The notes under the pieces: generated by a model
The model's database searches: none
What the model saw: the letters and a program-made list of their open reading frames with translations, nothing else
What the model was told of the DNA's origin: nothing
Part shown: one piece after another, positions 22,239 to 32,646 of the stretch
Layout: each line of letters begins with the position of its first letter
How positions within the stretch are numbered: position 1 is the first letter of the stretch
Origin: Dissophora ornata
Taxonomy: Eukaryota > Mortierellomycota > Mortierellomycetes > Mortierellales > Mortierellaceae
Length of the DNA stretch: 50,083 bases
NCBI GenBank assembly: GCA_025201705.1
Contig: MU616716.1
Location: 1-50,083, forward strand
Direction of reading: 5' to 3'
Translations under genes and position numbers: made by a program

Positions 22239-24420
22239 ATGACTCCTCACTCACTTCTAATGTCATTCCTCTATTCACCATTCGCATTCGACTCGAATAA
22301 TGTCGTAAACGCGTTCGGTGTCGTTGCAGTTGTACTTCTGTGCGATACCCTATACAGGTGGATTAGACCGTACCCCTCGATTCCATTTCATGTTGCAGTG
22401 CCTGAAGGTAGAGAGACAATTTCGATCGCATGCAGAGACGGAGGCAATGGCAGGGACCCGATTGGCGTTTTGACTGAACAACCCATTTAATTTCCTGCAG
22501 AGGCCAAACCGGGCTGGGAAGAGGGCAGCATTCTTACGAATCCACAAATCGAGGTAAAAGTCCCGCCCAAGCACGGACAGAACCACTATGCCTCCCCTCC
22601 CACCCTGCAGCCTTATGCCGACCTCGTCCCTCGCATTTTCTGCTAAAAAAGAGAGCCTTGCCAAACTAAGATACCCACATGCATGTACGCATATGACAAT
22701 CATTACCATAGGACCCCTCGCAACCTGGCCAAATTATCTGCTATGATCCTTCGACAGGTCGCCACCTTGCCACCATCCGTGCGCACACCAAGGCAGATGT
22801 GGATCAGGCCTTAGCCAAGGCACGCCGCGCCCAGGAGAAATGGGCAAAGACGACATTTGCAGAGCGCAAGATTGTCCTCCAATCCCTGCTCGAATTCATT
22901 CTTCGTAATCAAGAATCCATCTGCAGGGTTGCCTCGAGGGACACCGGCAAGACCATGGTCGATGGCATGTTTGGAGAAATTCTGACGACTTGCGAGCGCA
23001 TTCGCTGGACATTGGCGCATGGCGAAGAGGCCCTTAAGGACGAGTACCGCCACCCTGGCCTGCTCATGTTTTACAAAGTAGCCAAAGTTGAATATCGCCC
23101 CATGGGCGTTGTCGCTGCTCTAGTTTCTTGGAATTATCCTTTCCATAACACCTTTGGACCACTCATTACCGCCATCTTCGCAGGCAACGGGATATTAATC
23201 AAGGCCTCCGAGCAGGCAGCTTGGTCAACGACAACGTACTTTGCCAAAATTGCGAGGTCCTGTTTGGAGTCGTGCGGCCATGACCCTGAACTTATCCAGT
23301 TTTTAGTCGGGTTCCAGGACTGCGGTGAGGCCGTCGTTACGAGTGGCGTGGATGGTATCACGTTCATTGGATCTCCGCAGGTGGGGGCCAAAGTTGCTAG
23401 AGCTGCCTCTACCGCTCTGACACCCTGCGTACTTGAATTGGGAGGAAAGGATGTGGCGATTGTGAATGAGGACGTTGACCTGGAGGCTGTTGTGCCAATT
23501 CTGATGAGAGGCGTTTTTCAAAACTGCGGGCAAAACTGTATCGGAATTGAGAGGATCATAATTCACGAGAAAGTCCACGATAAGCTGCTTGCTATGGTGA
23601 GCGATCGTATCCGACAGTTGAAGCAAGGCCCACCTTTGGAGATTGCGAACATCGATTGTGGCTCCATGACTATGAGCGGAAGGGTGAGTTATGGCTTGAT
23701 CTGTCTGCCATTATTACGTCTACGTTGCTGCAACGTCAACTCATTTTGGTTCCCTTTGTCATCATACATCCTTATTAGACCAAGGCTTTGGAGGCATTAG
23801 TACAGGATGCTGTCAGCCAAGGTGCAAAGTTGATCACTGGAGGAAATGAGTTTATTCATCCAAAATATCCCAATGGTCAATACTTTGCCCCTACTTTGAT
23901 TACCAATCTCCGCCCCGATATGAAGATTGCCCGAGAGGAGGTCTTTGCTCCCGTAATGGCCGTCTTCAAGTTTTCGACACTGGAAGAAGCTATCTCAATT
24001 GCCAACTCATCTGTTTACAGTCTTGGCTCGAACGTATTTTCGCGTAATCAAAGAGACGGTGTCTTTATCATGGATCGCTTACGTGTTGGGATGAGCAACC
24101 TGAACGATTTTGGTGTCAATTATCTCTGTCAGTCGTTGCCGTTTGGCGGTGTCGGTAGGAGCGGCTATGGACGCTTTGGTGGTCCAGAGGGTCTTCGCGC
24201 GGTATGCCACCAAAAGTCGATCACCATGGATCGATGGCCAATGTTGATTCAGACGTTCTTGCCGCCAGTGCTGCAATATCCAATGAGAAACGTTCGAGAT
24301 GCAATTGTGGTCACGAGAGACTTGGTCAACATTATCTATGCTGGATGGATGAACCGAGCCATGTCAGTGGGCGAGATTGTCAAAGTACTTTTAGTCGGAG
24401 CGAACGAGCCAGAACTATGA
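22239..24420 (+). CDS. MSC7: Membrane-anchored aldehyde dehydrogenase, Msc7 type
   Basis: An NAD(P)-dependent aldehyde dehydrogenase oxidising aldehydes to carboxylic acids. Its closest resemblance is to the fungal Msc7 group, which carries an N-terminal membrane anchor. Exons 22239-22407, 22501-22553, 22712-23683 and 23779-24420 give 611 aa. A hydrophobic helix lies at residues ~22-39 (VVNAFGVVAVVLLCDTLY). Catalytic residues are visible: Asn215 in SWNYPF, Glu316 in LELGGKD, and the nucleophile Cys350 in GQNCIGIERI. EEVFAPVMAVF and LPFGGVGRSGYGRF are the usual C-terminal landmarks. The last ~60 residues, beyond the catalytic domain, are partly hydrophobic and may touch the ER or lipid-droplet membrane. 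The physiological substrate is unknown. Introns are 93, 158 and 95 bp with good GT-AG ends. Confidence 0.93.
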
Positions 24421-24503
24421 AACGCAACGCCTTGAGCCGCCATTAGACTAGACAGCCTATATTGAAGTAGTAATAATAATAACCAATCGTCGAGGAGGAT
24501 TTG

Positions 24504-25366
24504 AACGTGCGTCGATCAAACATGTACATGTACAGTACTGTACATACTGTACAGCCACGGAAAAGAGACGTTTCTAAAAACGTAAGTCTCCCGAGGTTGC
24601 TGCGAACATTTTCCGGAGTCGAGTCGACTTACGCTGCGACGCTGGTCATCAACACCAGCTGTGGGCGATGCTCCTGGGTGGAGGAGGAGAGCAAGCCATT
24701 TGTGGTTGCACGCAGCACAGGAGAAGCGCGCCTATTGGCTGAGCGAGAGATTTGATTTTTAACCTTAAAAAGAAGACGATGTTAAGATTGGACTACTCTG
24801 ACACCCACGAATACAAAACGTGCCACCAGTCAGTGGCCCTGGTGGCTCCGGCTGTAGGACGATCGTCGCAGTGGAGCAATGGCCGGCTCGAAAATTGACG
24901 CCTGTCCAACAGAAAGGACAGCGCTTATTTGTGTACATCCACAAGGTACACAACTATGCATGTTTGTGTGTGGGTCCACAGCCTCCAGCCAATCATCGCC
25001 CAGGGGCAGGGGCATGTGCGCCAAAGCATTGGGCGACAGCTGCCGTTGAAAGAACACGGTCTGGACATGTGCGGTGCTAAAACAAGTGCATGGTTGGACA
25101 GCCTCGGCTATATTAGATCAAACTCGGGGAGGATGGACCATCTGCTCGCCAAATTGGGTCAGCTCCTGTCCATGAATGAATTCATCCGCGCTTGTGCTCC
25201 GACAGATCTCATAATTACATGCAGCGAAGAGTCTCAGCTCTTATCCCACCTGCCTCTCTACTCGTTCTCAAGCCCTGTCGAGTGGCCCACGTTTGTCAGC
25301 CTTTGGCCAACGAAGACAACAGCGCCAGAGCCAATCGGTGGTACCGGCATCTGCAACGAAAACGTG
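24504..25366. promoter_or_regulatory. Four Pho4-like E-box half-consensus sites (CACGTT/AACGTG)
   Basis: AACGTG at 24504-24509, 24818-24823 and 25361-25366, and CACGTT at 25288-25293. CACGTT and CACGTG are the sites used by the Pho4-type bHLH regulator of phosphate-starvation genes in other fungi. No perfect CACGTG was noticed. The sites are seen; regulation is inferred from the downstream gene. Confidence 0.4.
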
Positions 25367-25388
25367 AAAGTCCTCACCGTTCTTGGAA

Positions 25389-25396
25389 TATAAATA
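25389..25396 (+). promoter_or_regulatory. TATA-like box of the phosphate transporter gene
   Basis: TATAAATA, 177 bp before the ATG, followed by a long CT-rich stretch (25410-25560) typical of transcription start regions of strongly expressed fungal genes. Confidence 0.6.
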
Positions 25397-25572
25397 TCAA
25401 CCATCGGAACCCTCTATGCTGCTTTCTTCTCTTTTGTTTTCTTCTGTGTCCTCTTTTAGATCACCCTTCCGTCCATCAACCCCTCTCACCATCGTCGTCC
25501 TTGAACGTCGTCCGCCTTTCTTCCCTCACCACCACTCCCTCCACATCACCACACCTTCCACACTCACACACC

Positions 25573-27144
25573 ATGTCTGCATTCGCCGCCACAAAGGTGG
25601 ATACACAGCTCGATCTCAACGAGCGTCGTCGTGAGGCCTTGGCCAAGATCGATAACGCTGAGTTCGGCTGGTTCCACATCCGCGCTTGTCTCGTTGCCGG
25701 TGTCGGTTTCTTCACCGATGCCTACGATCTCTTTGCCATTAACTTGGTCACACCTATGCTTGGAATAATTTACTACGGAGGAACGCTTCCTTCGGATTTG
25801 GATTTGGGAATCAAGGTCGCCGCTTCGGTCGGAACCTTCCTCGGTCAAATTGGATTTGGTTACCTCGCAGATCGTTTGGGTCGTAAGAGGATGTACGGTA
25901 TCGAGCTTATGATCATCATTGTCGCCACCCTCGGCCAGGCTCTGTCTGGAAACGGTTATGTTCTCTCTTTACCCGCTGCCTTGATCGTCTGGCGTGTCAT
26001 TGTTGGTGTTGGTATTGGTGGTGACTACCCCTTGTCTGCCGTCATTACTGCCGAGTTCGCCACCACCAACCGTCGCGGTGCCATGATGGCCGCTGTCTTT
26101 GCCATGCAGGGATTCGGTTACTTGACCACCGGTATCGTTGCCATTATCCTTCTCGCTGCCTTCAAGACCAGCATCGTCGCCAACCCCCAGAACTTGGATT
26201 ATGTCTGGCGTATCCTGATCGGTTTCGGATGCTTGCCTGCTCTCGTTGCCGTCTACTTCCGTTTGACCATCCCCGAGACCCCCCGTTACGTCTTGGATAT
26301 CGAGAACAACCTGAACAAGGCCGAGCGCGATGTCGACGTCGTCCTCAAGGGAAACAACCACCTCCAGTCTGAGGATGATGGTGTTGTCGTCCAGAACCCA
26401 GCCACCGCAAAGGGCACCTTCTCTGATTTCTGCAGCTACTTCTCCAAGTGGCAGAACTTCAAGATTCTCTTCGGTACCTCCTTGGCCTGGTTCTGTCTCG
26501 ATGTTGCCTTCTACGGTATTGGTCTCAACAACTCGTTCATTCTCTCGTCGATCAACTTCGGATCTGTCAAGGGTGATTACTACACCACCAACTGGAACGC
26601 AGCTGTCGGTCAGATTATCATCGTTCTTTTGGGCTCGGTTCCCGGCTACTGGGCTACCGTCTTCACCATCGAGCGCCTTGGACGTGTCAAGATTCAGCTC
26701 CTTGGTTTCTTCATGTCCTGCGTCCTCTTCTGCGTCCTCGGATTCGCTTACAATGAGATCAGGAACTACTCTTCCGCCCTTTTCGTTTTCCTCTTCGCCG
26801 CCACCCAGTTCTTCCAGAACTTCGGACCCAACGCCACCACTTTCGTCATCCCCGGTGAGGTCTTCCCCACCCGCTACCGTTCGACCGGTCACGGTATCGC
26901 TGCTGGTTCCGGCAAGTTGGGTGCCATCATCGCCCAGGTTGGATTCTCGCGCCTCAAGGACCGTGGTGGTTCCAACGCCTTCATTCCCCAGTTGCTCCAA
27001 ATCTTCGCCCTCTTCATGTTGGTCGGTTTGTTGGTCACCTTCCTCATTCCTGAGACCCGCGGCAAGACCCTCGAGGAGTTGTCCAACGAGGGTGACTTTG
27101 CCCCTCACTCCAACAACAACGGCTTGAACGACGAGGAAAAGTAA
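25573..27144 (+). CDS. PHO84: Pho84-type high-affinity H+/inorganic phosphate symporter
   Basis: A proton-coupled inorganic phosphate importer of the plasma membrane (major facilitator superfamily, PHS family), intronless, 523 aa with 12 predicted membrane helices. Landmarks are DAYDLFAINLV in helix 1, FGYLADRLGRKRMYG (the MFS loop 2-3 motif), the family signature GGDYPLSAVITAEFAT, PETPRYVLDI before the central loop, FFQNFGPNATTFVIPGEVFP and PETRGKTLEEL at the end. Codon use is markedly biased to C-ending codons compared with the neighbours, as expected of a highly expressed gene, and this bias creates a long antisense frame. The ATG at 25573 is in good context (CACACCATG). An AATAAA lies 29 bp after the stop. 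E-box-like motifs upstream suggest phosphate control. Confidence 0.96.
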   Translation: MSAFAATKVDTQLDLNERRREALAKIDNAEFGWFHIRACLVAGVGFFTDAYDLFAINLVTPMLGIIYYGGTLPSDLDLGIKVAASVGTFLGQIGFGYLADRLGRKRMYGIELMIIIVATLGQALSGNGYVLSLPAALIVWRVIVGVGIGGDYPLSAVITAEFATTNRRGAMMAAVFAMQGFGYLTTGIVAIILLAAFKTSIVANPQNLDYVWRILIGFGCLPALVAVYFRLTIPETPRYVLDIENNLNKAERDVDVVLKGNNHLQSEDDGVVVQNPATAKGTFSDFCSYFSKWQNFKILFGTSLAWFCLDVAFYGIGLNNSFILSSINFGSVKGDYYTTNWNAAVGQIIIVLLGSVPGYWATVFTIERLGRVKIQLLGFFMSCVLFCVLGFAYNEIRNYSSALFVFLFAATQFFQNFGPNATTFVIPGEVFPTRYRSTGHGIAAGSGKLGAIIAQVGFSRLKDRGGSNAFIPQLLQIFALFMLVGLLVTFLIPETRGKTLEELSNEGDFAPHSNNNGLNDEEK

Positions 27145-27172
27145 ACGAGCCATATATATTTCATTTAATAAT

Positions 27173-27178
27173 AATAAA
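27173..27178 (+). terminator. Poly(A) signal of the phosphate transporter gene
   Basis: AATAAA within a run of AATAAT repeats, 29 bp downstream of the stop codon. Confidence 0.6.
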
Positions 27179-29116
27179 TACCAAGACGTTCCTGGCTTCC
27201 CAGACGTGCGTCCAAGTACCATTTTGGTATCTCTAATAATAATGATAAAAAATCAACGGGAATAATGTTCGGTCACCTTGAGGGGGTATTCAACCTCCGC
27301 CTCGTTGCAGAAATAGCTTTCCTGCTCTTGGATTAATACTAAGCTATCGTTTTCCTATAATGTATAAAATTCTCCCTGCAGCAATGTTGTTTTCCTTTAT
27401 TGAGCCATCTATGGGGAACACAGAAGTACGGTCAACCAGATGGGGGTTTTTTTGGCCACCGGGTCAAGTAAAGAAAACCGATGGTTTATTTTATTGGTCA
27501 TTGTATTCATGTCTGCACCATTACCAAGCAAATACTTAGAGCAGGCAGATTGTGTCGTCCATATCGTGCTGAGACCCAGTGCTCGGATCAAAGTATGCAG
27601 CATCTCGGCGTTTAACATTGAGCTGACCCACGGTTTCGAGGCTACATGTGCATAATTACTCTTTTCTATTGGATGATGCAGTCGCGGCACGGACGTAAGT
27701 TGGGACTTTGCACTGACCCTCTGTGTGGCAAAAGTGATGAGATCAAAATTCGTGTCCTTTTTTTTCCCAACTATCAAGGACCCCTAGAATCGTCTAGGGG
27801 CGAAATGCTCCAGATACTATAGGAAGTAAACAGCTAAGCTGCACATGGGGCTAGAACTTGCGTATCGGCTTCATAGACCTTCGCCGTATTCAGAAGATTC
27901 TGGAGACTTTACTCCTTTGCGGCAGTCTGCGGTCATTATATATTTGCCATCCTAAATGGCTGTCCCTCCTCACTCGCTCGTCCCGACCTTGCGAGTTTTC
28001 TTCACGTCCAATGCTTGTCGTTATCCGAGAGCAGGTCTTATGCAATAACTGTTATTAGTCTATATCTGTGCTACGCAACACAGTTGCGCGTTTGCTCAAA
28101 ACAGCGGTTTTATGAGACCTTTCCCATTCGATGGCTGCTTTCCACCTTCTGTTCGGTCGATCTCTTCGACGGCATCGACGAAACGGCCAACCGCATATGT
28201 ACCAATCCCGTCTGTCGTCTTGAATAAATGCATTTGTCATGGACTTCGGTGTCGGCCCCTTCTTGATTCCGAATCTCAGCGACTCCACCGATCTGTGCCT
28301 CGAGCGAACTCCAAATCGTGGCCTCAGCGATCCCCTGGATTGTGACGGACTCCGCCTCGAGATGTCGCGTACTTTCTCTTTTGCCTGGTTGGCCTTTTAT
28401 TTCAACAGGGGCTTGTAAAAGAAGCAAGGAAGACTGCACCAGGACACTGTCTTTGCGTTCAAGGAGTACATCATCCGCGGTCGAAAAGTAAGCCTCTTGT
28501 TCCAGGCGGTTTACAAAGACTGTAAGGGCGAGGATACAGGACATGACAATTCGGTCGTCAGCCTTGGATCGGGCAATGCCACACGGAGTGAATTTTATTT
28601 GTTGGGGAGCTTCCTTCTTTGATCTTGAGGCTTGTACTACTCATCCTTGCTAATATGATCAATTATTGCTTAGAATCAGCTTCACTGCCAAGATGACAGC
28701 CATGGATCAGGAAGAAACAAGCGCACCACCACGATGCCATGGCTAGAAATCCCTTTTGCCATTTTTGCTTAATAAGAAGTTCGCCATCCGCTGAACCATG
28801 GAGCAAAATATGACACACGCATACGCCGATGCATTTTTCTGTTATCTGTTATCTATCGCGCGACCCATGGTTCTGGTATAGAACTTTATCTCGTTTTATT
28901 TAGACCTGAAAGCTTGAAAACTACGAGTGCAATTAGAGAGAGTATCCATTTAAGAAGGGGTCGCTCGTTGGTCATGTCTCGCCTGTGGAACTTTTTTCTT
29001 CTTTTTCTTTTCTGACCTGCATAATTGAAAACTCTCAATGTCAATGCCATTTTACGTGTCGCCATTTGCTTATCTGCCATCTCCTCTTTGTTTCTCACAA
29101 ACTCACATAATTCGCC
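27179..29116. other. Gene-poor interval, no recognised gene
   Basis: About 1.9 kb. The longest frame is on the minus strand (28110-28544, 144 codons); it has mixed composition, no domain and no good splice continuation. The part next to the downstream gene (28900-29116) must hold its promoter. No repeat or structured RNA was recognised. Confidence 0.4.
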
Positions 29117-30007
29117 ATGCCTCTCCATTCTGCCACCGCAACTCAGATCTACACCTTCCCCGACGTCCCTGCCCTATCCCAAGGCCTCGACAGGTACGTG
29201 GCAAAGCTCTCGGCTGAAGCCATCAAGCGTCATGGCAAATTCACAATCGCCATTTCGGGAGGATCCCTGCCCATGCAAATGAGTGCCGTCCTGAAGAACA
29301 ACCCATCCGTTGACTTTGTAAGACGTTGTTCGAACATCACGCGTATTACTATATATATTATCCTATCTGCATGGCAATGAAATGGCATGGCATGTTCATG
29401 TTGTTAATCCTCGTATCTTGTGTCTTAGTCTAAATGGGTTATCTATTGTGCGGACGAACGCTGCGTGCCCTTGGACCACGAGGACTCGAACTACCTGCTT
29501 ATCAAAAACGAGCTCCTTGGCTTTGTCGACATCCCCGAGGAAAACGTTCACACCATCAACCCAGAGCTTGTCAACGACCCACAGGAGGCAGCCGAGGATT
29601 ACATTTCGCAGATGGCAGGTACCTTTGCCACGAAGGACTCTGTCCGCTTCCCCGTCTTCGATCTGATCTTTCTCGGCGTCGGCCCCGATGGCCACACATG
29701 CTCCTTGTTCCCAGGTCACGAGCTCTTGCAAGAAACCGTCGACTGGTGTGCCTCGATTACAGACTCGCCCAAACCTCCCTCAAACAGGATCACGTTCACA
29801 TTCCCGGTTCTAAACCACGCGCACAACGTGGCGTTTGTTGCGGCTGGTGCAGGCAAGCAGGACATGCTGCATCAAATCCTGGACACAGCTGGCGATCTGC
29901 CGGCACAGATGGTGAAGCCCATCACAGGAACCCTGTCTTGGTTCGTCGATGACGCAGCAGCCGTCAAGGTGACCTCTGTTACTCATAAGGGACTCGAGCG
30001 GCTGTGA
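29117..30007 (+). CDS. SOL: 6-phosphogluconolactonase
   Basis: The second enzyme of the oxidative pentose phosphate pathway, hydrolysing 6-phosphogluconolactone to 6-phosphogluconate in the cytosol. Exons 29117-29317 and 29429-30007 give 259 aa, the normal family length. Landmarks are FTIAISGGSLPMQM (phosphate loop), WVIYCADERCVPLDHEDSNY, and the diagnostic GVGPDGHTCSLFPGH, followed by SNRITFTFPVLNHA. The single 111-bp intron has clean ends and phase 0. The fold is shared with NagB deaminases, but the DGHT motif and length favour the lactonase. An AATAAA follows about 70 bp after the stop. Confidence 0.95.
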
Positions 30008-31230
30008 AAGCACATGCGCACGCCACCCTGGACTTAATCTTTCCCGAGTTGCAGTAATGATGGTTCATTATTATTGTTGTAATAAAGTCTCGCGTTTTTC
30101 AGCATATGTTGGCCTGGTATAAATGTTGTGGAGAAAAATCATTCGCTGGCCTGCCTCAGAAAGTGCTCCGAGTACTGCGCGCGTAAGTTACGCGTTTGTC
30201 ACTTGGGACATACTCCAACAAATATTTGGCGGGCCTACTGCGGTTAACCCAGGGATCGGTGACAGCAAGTCCTCTGCTGTGATGAGAATGCGAAGGTGAG
30301 GGATAGTGGCCGTGTGGACGCTACTGGCGGTGGCAAAGAGGAGCTTGATCATAGTCGCCAGCATCGAATTTCGCATATACAGGGCCGAACGCATCTTTAG
30401 TATCCTGTTCTGTTGTGAGTGTAAAGCTGTAAGCAAGATGGCACTCCTTGAATATTTTATCTTTGTGGCTCTGGCGAACTCCAACTCCTGGCGCAGTTGA
30501 TTCCTCACGGATGTTTCTACATTATGGCGGAGAGTGCGGCAGTCTTAACTGATGCATACAAACTACCGATAGTTTATTGTTCGTTACTCGCCAAGCTTGG
30601 AGCGCTCCAAACACCTGAGCTTTGTGAATATGTTGGGTCCTGTGGTGTCGGATAGGACACGAGAGGGACAGGGCGGCGCTCCGCTAAAATAGCATTTATA
30701 CATAGGCAGATGGCAGTATGTGGTATTGGCAAATTTTGCTAAATCTATGGCAATGCGGCTTGAGGCACACAAACCTTGTGGGCAGATTGTTGGCGCTGCT
30801 TATTCTCTGGAGGAAAGCGTATCGCCAGTTCAGAGTTTACGATAGAAGATCAAGCCAGTGTAAAACGTGTTGTTTCCTTGGCGCATCTGGGAGTACGGGC
30901 CACGCAGAAGTGATTTGGGTGTGTGTGTGTGTGTGTGTGTGAGCTAAGGAGATAAACGGATGTCCGTTAGCATAGATTCACTTCCTTACGCTGCGGTTTA
31001 GGCCAGGCGCCACAATCACCACGTCGCGAACTCGTTTGCACAACGCAAGTAGACTCGCTTGCTGCCACAGAGGACTCCCGGTCGAGGTGGAGATGCTACA
31101 GTCAACTATGCATATTTTAAAATTTGAGAAACAGGCCCTAGGCTTTATCTATTCTTTATGAATTATATTCCTGGTCTCTAACATAAGTGAATCTGGAAGG
31201 AACCATATGGTAGTATGATACAGGCGTTTC
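30008..31230. other. Intergenic region between two convergent genes
   Basis: About 1.2 kb at the 3' ends of 6-phosphogluconolactonase and the PLC-like gene. A poly(A) signal lies near 30081, followed by a (GT)11 microsatellite. A 106-codon minus frame (30188-30508) was not supported by any motif. Confidence 0.5.
30919..30941. repeat. (GT)11 microsatellite
   Basis: Eleven uninterrupted GT dinucleotides in an intergenic position. Confidence 0.97.
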
Positions 31231-32646
31231 TTAGAGAGCAAGCCTTTTCTTGGAAAGCAGAATCGACGTGTCAGTGGTGGCGCCATCGATGAAGTCATTC
31301 ATAATCACGATCGTCTTTTCGGCTTGCAGTCTATCGAGTGCATTCTTCCGGATCCATGGCAACGTTTGGGTGTCCAGGGCAGCCTTGGTGGATGTGAGAC
31401 ATGATGTTGCAGCATGTGCCGACATGACGCTGTAGACGAGAACCTCTTTGATAGACTGCGACGTCGCCTGGCACTGCAGGATGGTCAAGTCGGTGCTACC
31501 TTGACCCTCAGTGTTCATTGACTCAAAGCGCTCGATGATTGGCTTCGCACTGAGCGTGGCATATGCCTTCGCTGTCCAGCTGTCATACTTGTCGACGTCA
31601 ACGACGCAAATGAGCCTCTGACCGCTGCGGCGCAAGTCGTCGATAGGTTGGGAGAAGCACTCGCGACTACCCCAGCTCAGTGGGTTGCGAGTTGCCTTGG
31701 CACAGGCTTCATTCAGCATGTCCACAATGTCCTGCTCAGAGGGCTTCTGGCATTCTGAAACGATGTTATCCCAACGGATGTGCACGACGACAAACTCGGT
31801 AGGGTGCTCATCAAGGAAGGCGACCTGATGCGCCAGGAAATCATCAAATGCCAAGCCCGGGATGCAGGCGTGCTGGAAATAGTACTTGTCTGGCAGTGAT
31901 GAGATCTTGCGGAACATGGGTAGCAGCTTGGCAGGTCGGAACTCGAAGTAGCGCGCGCCAAGGGCGAGCATGACGGGAATCTCCTTCTTCTGCGTGATGG
32001 CGACGCCATAAACGATATTGGGCAGCTTGCTCTTAAGGATATGGTCTGGAAGATCCTCGAAAAAGTGTAGAGCCGGGAAGACCTTGCGCAGATCCTTCAC
32101 GGCATCGGTGTCGGCAGCAGCAAAGACGATATCACAGATCTGCATGGTGTTCATGCCGTTGTCGTGAGGCGCGGCAAGAACAAAGCGGGAGAAAGGCTTC
32201 TGCGCTGCAGGCGAGCCAGGAGGAGCGAGGGTACCCATCCACGATCGGTTGTCCCGCGAACAGATAGTAACGTAGCACTGGTGGTGGTTAGTGAGGCCTA
32301 CCTCACCGTGCCCGGCAGCGTAAAAGCCGTAGGTAATGATGGCATCGCTGGTGATGATAGGCAGAAAGTCGACAGTCGCCGTCATATTGCCGCCCTCGAT
32401 ATTGCCAGACAGGGTGCTGATATCATTGTAGGCGCTGCCGACCTCGACGCCATTACGAAGCACATGCCATTCGAAGCGCCCGGTGAAGTGTGTCAGGCCG
32501 GGGATGTTGGACGATTCTACTTCGAGGTGCTTGGATGTGAAGTTGTCAGCGGATGTGTTACGGACACTTTCATTGGGCACAGAGAATTTGATCTCATAGC
32601 CATGGACAGAGATGTAGCTGTAGACGGTGATTCCTTTGCTGGGCAT
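31231..32646 (-). CDS. PLC-like (PI-PLC X superfamily) phosphodiesterase with N-terminal beta-rich domain
   Basis: An intronless 471-aa protein. Residues ~155-470 have the layout of the PLC-like TIM-barrel phosphodiesterases. The first catalytic-type histidine is His161 in LAAPHDNGMN, an acidic-x-arginine pair is Glu235/Arg237 (RYFEFRP), and a second histidine is His259 (YFQHACIPG). VVVHIRWDN and RLICVVDVDKY form later barrel strands. It could cleave glycerophospho- or inositol-phosphate diesters, but the substrate cannot be told. The first ~150 residues (GITVYSYISVHGYEIKFSV onward) look beta-rich and match no family I recognise. There is no signal peptide or membrane helix, so it should be cytosolic. 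The ATG at 32646 is chosen over an upstream in-frame start preceded by a T-run. Confidence 0.75.
   Translation of the reverse strand: MPSKGITVYSYISVHGYEIKFSVPNESVRNTSADNFTSKHLEVESSNIPGLTHFTGRFEWHVLRNGVEVGSAYNDISTLSGNIEGGNMTATVDFLPIITSDAIITYGFYAAGHGEVGLTNHHQCYVTICSRDNRSWMGTLAPPGSPAAQKPFSRFVLAAPHDNGMNTMQICDIVFAAADTDAVKDLRKVFPALHFFEDLPDHILKSKLPNIVYGVAITQKKEIPVMLALGARYFEFRPAKLLPMFRKISSLPDKYYFQHACIPGLAFDDFLAHQVAFLDEHPTEFVVVHIRWDNIVSECQKPSEQDIVDMLNEACAKATRNPLSWGSRECFSQPIDDLRRSGQRLICVVDVDKYDSWTAKAYATLSAKPIIERFESMNTEGQGSTDLTILQCQATSQSIKEVLVYSVMSAHAATSCLTSTKAALDTQTLPWIRKNALDRLQAEKTIVIMNDFIDGATTDTSILLSKKRLAL

Larger units (their letters stand above)
24421..25572. other. Promoter region of the phosphate transporter gene
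   Basis: No supported gene. It contains four CACGTT-type motifs, an 18-bp perfect palindrome (24528-24545), a TATA-like element at 25389 and a pyrimidine-rich stretch leading to the start codon. The phosphate transporter frame happens to stay open upstream to 25192, but that part spans the TATA element and is not considered coding. Confidence 0.6.

Noticed and set aside
26330..27127. 265-codon same-strand shifted frame in the phosphate transporter
   Set aside because: Ser/Pro/Arg-rich translation of a biased gene in another frame, not a protein.
25969..27222. 417-codon antisense frame across the phosphate transporter gene
   Set aside because: It is a by-product of the strong C-ending codon bias of the sense gene, with repetitive Gly/Glu/Val/Asp composition and no motif.
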